DNA from: CAZSAT01 sp964604675
GTDB lineage: Bacteria; Myxococcota_A; UBA796; CAJQPC01
Length of the DNA: 46,349 nt
Assembly: GCA_964604675.1 (NCBI GenBank)
Contig: CAZSAT010000051.1
Span: forward strand, 1 to 46,349
Direction of reading: 5' to 3'
The notes under the pieces were generated by a model. It did no database searches. It worked only from the letters and a program-made list of their open reading frames with translations, and had not been told where the DNA came from. Below are positions 30,698 through 37,217 of this stretch, piece after piece. Position numbers and translations under genes: made by a program. Position 1 is the stretch's first letter. The number at the start of each line of letters is the position of its first letter.

Positions 30698-31422
30698 CAG
30701 TGGATGAACTCGTCGTCGGTGCCGCGCCCACCCTCGTGCACGGTGAAGCGGCCGAGCTCTCGCTCGAGCTTCTTCTGCTTCTGGAGCAGCATCAGCCGCT
30801 TGAAGATTCCCGTTCCACCGTTCATCCACATCCACGCGCCGAGCCAGCCGAACAACGACATGGCGCTGTAGAGATCGCGGCTCGAGAGGAAGTAGAGCAG
30901 CGCCATGAGGCCGGTGCCCCAGGCCACCCACACCGCCTTGATGGGCAGCACGAAGAACAGCAGGATCTTGGCGTGGGGGATGGAGAGGCCGAAGATCACG
31001 AGCAGAGCGGAGAGCACCGGCCGCAAGCCGACGTAGGGTTGGGCGCCCACCAACAGGCCAGCCACGTCGAGGAGCGTGGTGGCCAGCACCGCGACCGCGC
31101 ACGAGAACACGATCGCGCTGACCAGCTTCTTCGTGCCGAGCAAGCGTTCGCACGTGCCCATGAAGAACACGAGCACCAGCCACTCGAGGAAGGCTCCCAG
31201 CGGGCTCGGCTGGTTGATGACCAGCGCGGTGACAGGCTGCCAGGGCTTCCAGTAGCCCTGGCCCACGGGCCACATCGCCAGCCACTCGAAGACGGGAAGG
31301 CCCGCCCACTGGCTCAGCAGCAGTTCGAGGATGTAGATCGACACCAGGGCGATAAGGGTGCCGCGCACCAGTGGCGTGATGTCGATGCCGAAGTTGCCGC
31401 CCCCGAATCGCTGGGTCTCCAT
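30697..31422 (-). CDS. Rhomboid-like membrane protein lacking the catalytic serine
   Basis: A 241-residue protein with about six membrane helices and a cytosolic basic tail (RLMLLQKQKKLERELGRF). The layout (N-terminal helix, WQPVTALVINQPSPLGAFLEWLVLVFFMG then CERLLG) resembles the rhomboid fold, including W-x-x-x-T and the E-R-x-x-G after helix 2. Where active rhomboids have GxSG, this protein reads YVGLRPVLSALLVIFG, with no serine in the proper context, and no clear catalytic His, so it is probably an inactive, iRhom/derlin-like relative. The start ATG lies in a CATG shared with the divergent gene. TAGCCT seven bases upstream and no ribosome site suggest a leaderless mRNA. Confidence 0.65.
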   Translation of the reverse strand: METQRFGGGNFGIDITPLVRGTLIALVSIYILELLLSQWAGLPVFEWLAMWPVGQGYWKPWQPVTALVINQPSPLGAFLEWLVLVFFMGTCERLLGTKKLVSAIVFSCAVAVLATTLLDVAGLLVGAQPYVGLRPVLSALLVIFGLSIPHAKILLFFVLPIKAVWVAWGTGLMALLYFLSSRDLYSAMSLFGWLGAWMWMNGGTGIFKRLMLLQKQKKLERELGRFTVHEGGRGTDDEFIH

Positions 31423-32587
31423 GCTGCGAAGGCTAACGCCGCTGTTGCTCCTCGCCATCCTGCCGTGGCCCGTGCACGCCCATCCGATGGGCAAGTGGTT
31501 CCCCGTGCACAAGACCGAGCTGCTGATCGAGGCCGACGCCGCGCGCCTCGACTACACCCTGCTCATCCCCACGGACTGGGTGGTCAACGAGCTTCGCGCG
31601 GAGGGCGGAGACCCGGACACGTACACGCAGGACAAGCTCCAGGAGCTGCAGGACAGCGTGCTGCTCCGTCAGGACGGCACTCTGCTCCACTGGAGCGCCG
31701 TGCCGCTCGACGAGGAGACCGGCCTCGGCAACCGCTCGAACTTCGAGTACCGCCTCCGCCTGGTCGCCGACCTGATCCCGGGAGCGGCCGACAGCTTCAC
31801 GCTGACGGTCACCAGCTACCCGGACACGCACAGCTTCTTCAACCACACGGTGTCGGTCGATCCGATCTTCGTGGCCACGGGATCGTCCCTGTTCAGCATC
31901 GAGGACGGGCGCGCTCGCTTCGACGAGAACGGGCAGTGGCGGGCCGAGGACCGTCTCAGGGAGGTCATGGTCCTCCTGGAACGAGGCGGCCCGATGCGCA
32001 CGCTGACGCTCGGCGACGCTCCGATGCTCTTGGGGGACGCGGTGGCCGGTGACCCCTGGGACGCCCTCGACGAAGGTCGGCTGCTGCCAGGGCTGGGCGG
32101 CGTGCTCGTCGCGGTCAGCGGGCTGCTGGGTGCACTGGGCGGCCTGGCGGGACCGAGCGCGACGACGGCGCTGAGTCGCGGCGTGCCCGTCGTGTTGGCG
32201 GCGGTGGCCCTGGTGACCTTCGGCGGGCAGTGGCTGGTCGCGTCGGCGGGTGGTCTGGCCTTCGGGAACGGGGTGGCCGCCGCGCTGTGCGCGGTCGTGG
32301 GTGCGTGGCGCTGGCGGCGGAGCTGGCCGGATCCAGGGCTCCTCGGGCTCGGGGTGGCGCTGGGCGCGCTCGCATGCCACGGCCTGGGGCTGTCGCTGAT
32401 GTTGCTGGAAGTGTTCGCGGTCTGCCTCCTGATGGGGAGCCTGTGGGTGGCGGTGCGTGGCGCGCCGGGGCGCGGCGGGCTGTTGGCCGGGTGGCTGGCC
32501 GCGGTGGGCCTCGGATTCCTCGCGCTGGTGCTCGGGTGGCGAGGCTGGGGTCTCTTGACGGAACAACTGAACACCTTGACAGGGTGA
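31421..32587 (+). CDS. Membrane protein with periplasmic N-terminal domain (possibly HupE/UreJ-like)
   Basis: A 388-residue protein. Signal peptide MLRRLTPLLLLAILPWPVHA, mature HPMGKWFPVHKTELLI, a periplasmic domain to about 215, then about six membrane helices (LLPGLGGVLVAVSGLLGALG ... WLAAVGLGFLALVLGW). The mature His-Pro start, beta domain and multi-helix tail recall HupE/UreJ-type putative metal transporters, but no metal motif is clear, so this is low confidence. The ATG at 31421 overlaps, on the opposite strand, the ATG of the rhomboid-like gene. No Shine-Dalgarno seen. Its last codons overlap the lexA promoter. Confidence 0.65.
   Translation: MLRRLTPLLLLAILPWPVHAHPMGKWFPVHKTELLIEADAARLDYTLLIPTDWVVNELRAEGGDPDTYTQDKLQELQDSVLLRQDGTLLHWSAVPLDEETGLGNRSNFEYRLRLVADLIPGAADSFTLTVTSYPDTHSFFNHTVSVDPIFVATGSSLFSIEDGRARFDENGQWRAEDRLREVMVLLERGGPMRTLTLGDAPMLLGDAVAGDPWDALDEGRLLPGLGGVLVAVSGLLGALGGLAGPSATTALSRGVPVVLAAVALVTFGGQWLVASAGGLAFGNGVAAALCAVVGAWRWRRSWPDPGLLGLGVALGALACHGLGLSLMLLEVFAVCLLMGSLWVAVRGAPGRGGLLAGWLAAVGLGFLALVLGWRGWGLLTEQLNTLTG
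31430..31435 (-). promoter_or_regulatory. Leaderless-type -10 element (TAGCCT)
   Basis: TAGCCT on the minus strand ends seven bases before the rhomboid-like ATG at 31422, lying inside the signal-peptide codons of the divergent gene. Confidence 0.45.
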
Positions 32588-32604
32588 CAACTGTTCAGTA
32601 GGCT
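32567..32604 (+). promoter_or_regulatory. lexA promoter with flanking LexA half-sites
   Basis: TTGACA (32576-32581) and TAGGCT (32599-32604) are 17 bases apart. Inverted half-sites CTGAACA (32567-32573) and TGTTCAG (32592-32598) flank and overlap the spacer. CTGAACACC also matches the left part, and CTGTTCAG the right part, of the Myxococcus-type SOS box. This fits autorepression by LexA, although the wide 18-base spacing between halves is unusual. Confidence 0.6.
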
Positions 32605-32623
32605 CCCTCGCACGGAGCCCGCC

Positions 32624-33256
32624 ATGGAAGACCTCGCCCCCCGCCAGCGCCAGGTGCTGGAGTACATCGCCGCGTGCCTGGATCAGCGCGGCATCCCACC
32701 GACGTACCGGGAGATCGCGAACGCGCTGGGCATGAAGTCCACCAACGGGGTGGCCGACCACATCAAGGCCCTCGAGAAGAAGGGCTACGTGGAGCGGGAA
32801 GCAGGCCGAGGCCGGGCCCGCGCCATGCGCCTGAGCGATCGGGCCACCGGCGGCTTCCGGGATGAGGCCACCGTGGCCGTTCCGATCGTGGGGCGCGTGG
32901 CCGCTGGCTCGCCCATCCTGGCGGACGAGAACCACGACGGCGTGCTGCGGGTGGACGGCAGCTTCCTCCCACCTGGTGGGCAGGTCTTCGCCCTGCGTGT
33001 GGCGGGCGAGTCGATGATCGAGGACGGCATCCTGGATGGTGACCTGGTGATCGTGCGCAAGCAGGCCAACGCCAGCGATGGCGACACCATCGTGGCGATG
33101 GTCGACGGAGATGCCACGGTGAAGCGCTACTACCGCGAGGGTGGACGGGTGCGCCTGCAGCCGGCGAACGCCAGCATGGAGCCGATCTGGTTGGACGGGT
33201 CGCAGCACAGCGAGGTGGTGGGCCGGGTCGTCGGCGTGTTCCGGGCCATGGCCTGA
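32624..33256 (+). CDS. lexA: SOS repressor LexA
   Basis: Represses DNA-damage genes and self-cleaves when RecA filaments form. In 210 residues: winged-helix DNA-binding domain (LAPRQRQVLEYIAACLD, GIPPTYREIANALGMKSTNG), hinge, and S24 peptidase domain with the cleavage site A94-G95 in GRVAAGSP, nucleophile Ser130 (AGESMIEDGI) and general base Lys167 (DATVKRYY). All catalytic parts are intact. CGGAG lies upstream of the ATG at 32624. The promoter shows probable self-repression sites. Neighbouring genes are not obvious SOS members. Confidence 0.97.
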   Translation: MEDLAPRQRQVLEYIAACLDQRGIPPTYREIANALGMKSTNGVADHIKALEKKGYVEREAGRGRARAMRLSDRATGGFRDEATVAVPIVGRVAAGSPILADENHDGVLRVDGSFLPPGGQVFALRVAGESMIEDGILDGDLVIVRKQANASDGDTIVAMVDGDATVKRYYREGGRVRLQPANASMEPIWLDGSQHSEVVGRVVGVFRAMA

Positions 33257-33288
33257 GTCCAGGCCTCCGGGCTCCGCGCCGCGTGTTG

Positions 33289-33294
33289 TAGCCT
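33289..33294 (+). promoter_or_regulatory. Leaderless-type -10 element (TAGCCT)
   Basis: TAGCCT ends six bases before the GTG at 33301, with no ribosome binding site and no -35 visible. Confidence 0.5.
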
Positions 33295-33300
33295 GCGGGC

Positions 33301-34764
33301 GTGGCCTCCAAGCGCCCGGGCCTCTGGGCCGACGTCGCGCTCGCCCTGGCGCTGATCACGCTGGCGAGCATCCTGCTGAACGGCGGTGTGTTCTGGCTGG
33401 TTGGCCAGCAGGCCACGGTCGATCGCCAGACGGCGCTGGGGCTCTCCATGGGCCGGGTGTTGCGCGCCCAGCTCGAGGCGGCGGGACCCGACGAGGAGTC
33501 GTGGAAGCGCATCGTCACCAGCTACCGGCGAGGGGGCGTGGAGGCGGACGCCCTGTGGGTGACGAGCCCGGCACTGCAGCGGGTGGCCGGGATCGCGGGT
33601 CAGGTGCCGGACACTCCTGACAGCGGACTGCGGCGAGCCCTCCACCTCAAGGAGGAACACATCGAGGTGGTGGGGCGGCTCGGGCTGACGCCTGTGGTGG
33701 CGGTCACCGAGCCCATCGTGAACGCCGGGGCCGTGGTGGGCGCGCTCCGTGTCGAGCTGTCCGCGACCGACACCGGCTTGCCCGGCGGTCGCGTGGGCTT
33801 CCTGGTCTTCTACACCCTCGTCACCGGCGGGCTCGTGGCCGCCTTCGGCTACGCGATCCTGCGCCAGCGGCTCATCGACCCGGTGAGAGCCGTGCGCGAC
33901 GCCACCCGCCGGATCGCCGACGGTGAGCTGGGCCTGTCCCTCGAGCTCGACAGCGCGCGCGAGATCCATGAGCTCTGCGACGCGCTGAACGCCATGAGCG
34001 CCTCGCTGGCCGACTACCGGAGCCGCACGGCGGAGCATGTCGAGCACCTGGAGGCCGCGAACGCGGAGCTCCGCAGGGTGCAGGAGGAGCTGGTCCGATC
34101 CGAGAAGCTGGCGGGTGTCGGCCGGCTTGCTGCTGGCGTGGCACACGAGATCGGAAATCCTCTCGCGGCCGTCGTCGGCTACACGGAGCTGCTCGCAGGC
34201 GGTCTCGACGATGCGGAGCTGGAAGGCGACCTGCTGGCGCGCAGCAACAAGGAGCTCGAGCGCATCCAGACCATCGTGCGGGGCTTGCTGGACTACGCCC
34301 GGCCCGGCGAGGCCACCGTCCAGCCCACCTCCGTCCGGCAGCTGCTCCACGAGGCGGTCGACACCGTGGCCCTCCAGCCGACCTTTCGGGGGGTGTCCGT
34401 CGAGGTGCACGTGGCACCGGAGTGCCCGGCGGTCATGGTCGAGGCCCAGAAGATCCATCAGGTCCTGGTCAATGTGCTCTTGAACGCCGCGGACGCGATA
34501 GGGGGCGCCGGGGAGGTGACTCTGACGGCGGCCCCCTCCGACGGCCTGGTCGAGATCGCGTGCCGGGACACGGGGCCGGGGTTTGCGCCCGGCACCATCG
34601 GCCTGGTCTTCGATCCCTTCTACACCACGAAGGAGCCGGGGCAGGGCACGGGCTTGGGCCTGGCCATCTGCCAGCGCATCGTGGAGGACGACGGCGGCTG
34701 GATCCGGGCGGAGAACAGCTCGCGAGGGGGCGCTTTGGTCACCCTGGGGCTCCCCACCCCGTGA
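33301..34764 (+). CDS. Orphan sensor histidine kinase (NtrB/AtoS-like)
   Basis: A 487-residue membrane kinase. Two membrane helices (about 10-34 and 164-187) bracket a periplasmic sensor domain; a HAMP linker (PVRAVRDATRRIADGEL) and coiled coil (about 235-268) lead to HisKA with phospho-acceptor His282 in GVAHEIGNPLAAVVGYTELL, then the ATPase domain with N-box VNVLLNAADAI, G1 DTGPGF, F-box FDPFYTTK and G2 GTGLGLAI. The HEIGNPL and GYTE style is typical of kinases that signal to sigma-54 activators. No response regulator is adjacent. Its stop overlaps the GTG of a glycosyltransferase gene (GTGA), so the kinase may be linked to envelope glycan control (inference). Confidence 0.92.
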   Translation: MASKRPGLWADVALALALITLASILLNGGVFWLVGQQATVDRQTALGLSMGRVLRAQLEAAGPDEESWKRIVTSYRRGGVEADALWVTSPALQRVAGIAGQVPDTPDSGLRRALHLKEEHIEVVGRLGLTPVVAVTEPIVNAGAVVGALRVELSATDTGLPGGRVGFLVFYTLVTGGLVAAFGYAILRQRLIDPVRAVRDATRRIADGELGLSLELDSAREIHELCDALNAMSASLADYRSRTAEHVEHLEAANAELRRVQEELVRSEKLAGVGRLAAGVAHEIGNPLAAVVGYTELLAGGLDDAELEGDLLARSNKELERIQTIVRGLLDYARPGEATVQPTSVRQLLHEAVDTVALQPTFRGVSVEVHVAPECPAVMVEAQKIHQVLVNVLLNAADAIGGAGEVTLTAAPSDGLVEIACRDTGPGFAPGTIGLVFDPFYTTKEPGQGTGLGLAICQRIVEDDGGWIRAENSSRGGALVTLGLPTP

Positions 34765-36170
34765 GGCTCGGCGCCGTGGTGGTGTTGGCCTTGCTCCTCC
34801 GCCTGGTGCGGGCGGGACTGCGATGGGACGAGATCGCCCTGGCTTACGCCGCCTACCAGCACGCGTGGGTGCAGGCCTTCGTCGAGCTCGATGTCGCGGG
34901 CATGCTCACGCGTTGGGTCGGCCTCCATCCGCCGCTCTACTCGCTCCTCTTCGGTCTCACCGAGCGGGTGTGGGGTGCGCCGCTCGGGTGGCTGCTCCTC
35001 GGTGTGCTCGCCAGCACCGGCGCCGTGTGGCTTGTGGGCCGTGCCCACGGCGTCGGGGCCGCGCTCGTGCTCGCAGTCGATCCGCTCCAGCTCGCCTACA
35101 CTGCGGAGGTCAACAACTACCCGCTGCTGGTGCTCATGGTCGCCGGGCTGCTGCATGCCCGGGCGCGCTGTGCGGCCGGCGGATCGGCGGTCTGGCTGGC
35201 GGTCTGGGGCCTCGCGGCCTGCTGGACCCACCTCCTGGGCGGCCTGGTCGCCGGTTTCGTGACGCTGACCCTGCTGCGCCGGTGGCGCGAGGCGCTCGCG
35301 GTGCTGGTGGCGCTTGCCGTCGGTTCGGCGCCCCTGGTGGCGAAGGCGTTGGCGCTGATGGCGAGCGAGAGCACCTTCGGGCAGGCGGGGCTCCAGCTCG
35401 ACGTTCTGTGGCACGGCCTCGACGCGAAGCTCGGCGCGTGGATCGTCGTCTGGGGCACCGCGGGCCTCGCAGCCCTGCGCTGGCGGCAGCTCGGGTTCAT
35501 CTGGTGGGCTTCGGGCGGCGCGATCGTGGGCATGCTGATCGTGGGTGTCGCTGCTGCGCATCAACAGCCGTACTGGCTCGTACTCGGCCCTCCGGGGGCC
35601 GTGCTGGCGGCCCTGGCCCTTCGACGTGGCGTCGTGCTCGTCGGGCTGGGCGGCCTGGTGCTGGTCGTCCCCGAGATGCTCGACCAGCTGTCCGAGGTCA
35701 GGGACGGCCTCGCACGCGAACGCGGCATCGACGCGGTGTTGGAGGCGGCGGGGCCGCGGGACGCGATCTGGCTGTTGGCCCCAGCGCTCAAGCCGGACGA
35801 CGACAAGACCGCAACGTCCGATGTGCTGTGGCGCCTGCCCCCGTGGCGTCCGATGCCGGCCTGGCAGGGACGGTCCTTCGAGTTCGCCGACTACGGCTTC
35901 GGCCAGCCGCGCCTGGTGGGAGAGCGCGTGGTGCACACCACGACGGACCTCTGGCGGGAACAGCTCGATGCGGTGGTGCGCTGGCACCTGGCGGACGGTC
36001 GAGCGCTGTGGTTCGTGCTCTATGATCACGGGCCCGCGAATGCCTACGACGTGAAGCTGCAGAACGCCCTTCGACCCTACGTGACCAGCTGCTCGGAGCA
36101 CGGCGCTCACCCCACGATGGGGCCGGACCTCGTGTGCCGCGTCGAGGCGATCCGGGGCGATGTGCGGTAG
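34761..36170 (+). CDS. GT-C family membrane glycosyltransferase (GT39/PMT-like)
   Basis: A 469-residue polytopic protein with about ten membrane helices. The first extracytoplasmic loop holds the acidic RWDEIALAY motif and the HPPLYSLLFGL block typical of PMT_2/GT39-like transferases that use polyprenyl-phosphate sugars; YTAEVNNYPLLVL is another conserved block. The C-terminal about 150 residues are soluble. GTG 34761 overlaps the kinase stop by four bases. The acceptor cannot be read. A related GT-C-like gene lies at 38595. Confidence 0.78.
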   Translation: MRLGAVVVLALLLRLVRAGLRWDEIALAYAAYQHAWVQAFVELDVAGMLTRWVGLHPPLYSLLFGLTERVWGAPLGWLLLGVLASTGAVWLVGRAHGVGAALVLAVDPLQLAYTAEVNNYPLLVLMVAGLLHARARCAAGGSAVWLAVWGLAACWTHLLGGLVAGFVTLTLLRRWREALAVLVALAVGSAPLVAKALALMASESTFGQAGLQLDVLWHGLDAKLGAWIVVWGTAGLAALRWRQLGFIWWASGGAIVGMLIVGVAAAHQQPYWLVLGPPGAVLAALALRRGVVLVGLGGLVLVVPEMLDQLSEVRDGLARERGIDAVLEAAGPRDAIWLLAPALKPDDDKTATSDVLWRLPPWRPMPAWQGRSFEFADYGFGQPRLVGERVVHTTTDLWREQLDAVVRWHLADGRALWFVLYDHGPANAYDVKLQNALRPYVTSCSEHGAHPTMGPDLVCRVEAIRGDVR

Positions 36171-36173
36171 GCT
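36168..36173 (+). promoter_or_regulatory. Leaderless-type -10 element (TAGGCT)
   Basis: TAGGCT ends six bases before the FHA-gene ATG at 36180. Its TAG is also the stop codon of the glycosyltransferase, so chance is a partial explanation. Confidence 0.35.
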
Positions 36174-36179
36174 TCCAGC

Positions 36180-36875
36180 ATGGCCTGCCTCATCGTGCAA
36201 CGGGACGGGATGCCGAATCGGGTGTTCCCGCTTCGCGAGGACAGCGTGCACATCGGTCGTGGCGACGAAGCCGACCTCCGCTTGTCGCGGAGCACGGTCA
36301 GCCGCATGCATGCGCGCGTGCAGCACGGGGCCGATGGCTGGGAGCTGCGGGATCTGGAGAGCCAGAACGGCACCTTCGTGAATGCCCGTCGCACGTCCCG
36401 CCACGTCTTGGATGCTGGCGATGTCGTGCAGCTCGGGGAGTACACGCTGGTGTACGTGCACGAGGAGGTCAAGGGCGCGCGCTTCGAGGGGCGAGCCATC
36501 GAGGAGATCGCCGCCTACCAGGCGCCTGTGGGGCTACGCGCCACCACGACGATGTTCCTCGACGCCTCGCAACGCCCCAGCCTGCACGGCGCCGAGGTGC
36601 TCTCGGAACGGGCTCGGCTCGAGGGCGACGGCGAGCACTGCCCGCTCGGTGTGCAGACCCGTTGCTTCGGCAACGGCTGGGACATTCCGGTCGACGGTGT
36701 GGGCCCGCTTCGCACGAAGCTCGCAGAGATCGTCTGGACGGGTGAAGCCCACGAGCTCGTGCGCGTGAGCCGCGCGGCCCGGGTGCTCGTGAACGACCGA
36801 GCCGCTCGGCGCGTCGTGCTCCAGCCTGGTGATCGGGTGTGCATCGCCAGCTCGGTGTGGACCTACGCAGTCTAG
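36180..36875 (+). CDS. FHA-domain phosphothreonine-binding protein
   Basis: A 231-residue cytoplasmic protein. Residues about 1-98 form a standard FHA domain: VHIGRGDEADLRLSRSTVSRMHARV and LRDLESQNGTFVNARR, with the phosphopeptide-binding Arg, Ser, His and Asn positions present. The C-terminal half ends in LVRVSRAARVLVNDRAARRVVLQPGDRVCI, which looks like the second half of a degenerate FHA fold (strand, N, loop, GDRV). FHA proteins read Ser/Thr kinase signals; no such kinase is in the window. No Shine-Dalgarno is seen at ATG 36180. Confidence 0.88.
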   Translation: MACLIVQRDGMPNRVFPLREDSVHIGRGDEADLRLSRSTVSRMHARVQHGADGWELRDLESQNGTFVNARRTSRHVLDAGDVVQLGEYTLVYVHEEVKGARFEGRAIEEIAAYQAPVGLRATTTMFLDASQRPSLHGAEVLSERARLEGDGEHCPLGVQTRCFGNGWDIPVDGVGPLRTKLAEIVWTGEAHELVRVSRAARVLVNDRAARRVVLQPGDRVCIASSVWTYAV

Positions 36876-36989
36876 GTCGTCACACACCTGTCACTTGTAC
36901 TGTGTGCGCCAATGGGCAATGACATAGGTGCGGCGGGGGCGTGCAGTGTGTGTGCGCCTGCTCCGCGTGTCCCCACAAGGAGGCTCTCG
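36876..36989 (+). promoter_or_regulatory. Upstream region of the small ORF with a direct repeat
   Basis: No gene fits here. TGTGTGCGCC occurs twice (36901-36910 and 36949-36958), 48 bases apart. TACTGT at 36898-36903 could be a -10 element. AAGGAGG at 36978-36984 is a near-perfect ribosome binding site for the small ORF at 36990. Confidence 0.4.
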
Positions 36990-37091
36990 ATGGACAGCAC
37001 GATCAATGCGATGATCGCTGTACGTATGTTCTGCGCCTTCCGTGGCTGGACCCACCAGCTGAAGAAGCCGAAGACGCTCACCCAGGCCTAG
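36990..37091 (+). CDS. Small ORF (33 residues), candidate leader peptide of the MATE gene
   Basis: ATG to TAG encodes MDSTINAMIAVRMFCAFRGW followed by THQLKKPKTLTQA. The Shine-Dalgarno AAGGAGG, six bases before the ATG, is the strongest in the window, which argues for real translation. The peptide is amphipathic then basic, with no known family. Its stop codon lies at the base of a small hairpin (37090-37103), and three further hairpins plus one at the MATE start codon follow. This suggests either an independent small protein or a leader peptide whose translation controls the transporter 119 bases downstream. Both are inference. Confidence 0.6.
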   Translation: MDSTINAMIAVRMFCAFRGWTHQLKKPKTLTQA

Positions 37092-37217
37092 GTCGCACGA
37101 CCTGAACCGCTGCCCCCGGGCAGCGAGCCTGCGTCTCCAACGGGACCGATGTGTCCCGCATGGAACCCGTCCGCCTGGCGGACTCACCATTCAAGACAGT
37201 TGGTGCAACCATGTTGC
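37090..37217 (+). promoter_or_regulatory. Hairpin-rich leader between the small ORF and the MATE gene
   Basis: Stems visible in order: AGGTCG/CGACCT (37090-37103), overlapping the small ORF stop; GCTGCC/GGCAGC (37109-37124); CGGGAC/GTCCCG (37141-37158); GTCCGC/GCGGAC (37169-37183); and GCAAC/GTTGC (37205-37217), whose three-base loop contains the first bases of the MATE ATG. No Shine-Dalgarno is exposed before that ATG. The arrangement fits control of translation or transcription by RNA structure. Confidence 0.5.

Noticed and set aside
37151..37210. GTG 37151 or ATG 37160 as the MATE start
   Set aside because: The GTG is in the loop of a CGGGAC/GTCCCG hairpin and the extra residues are not MATE-like; the choice remains moderately uncertain.
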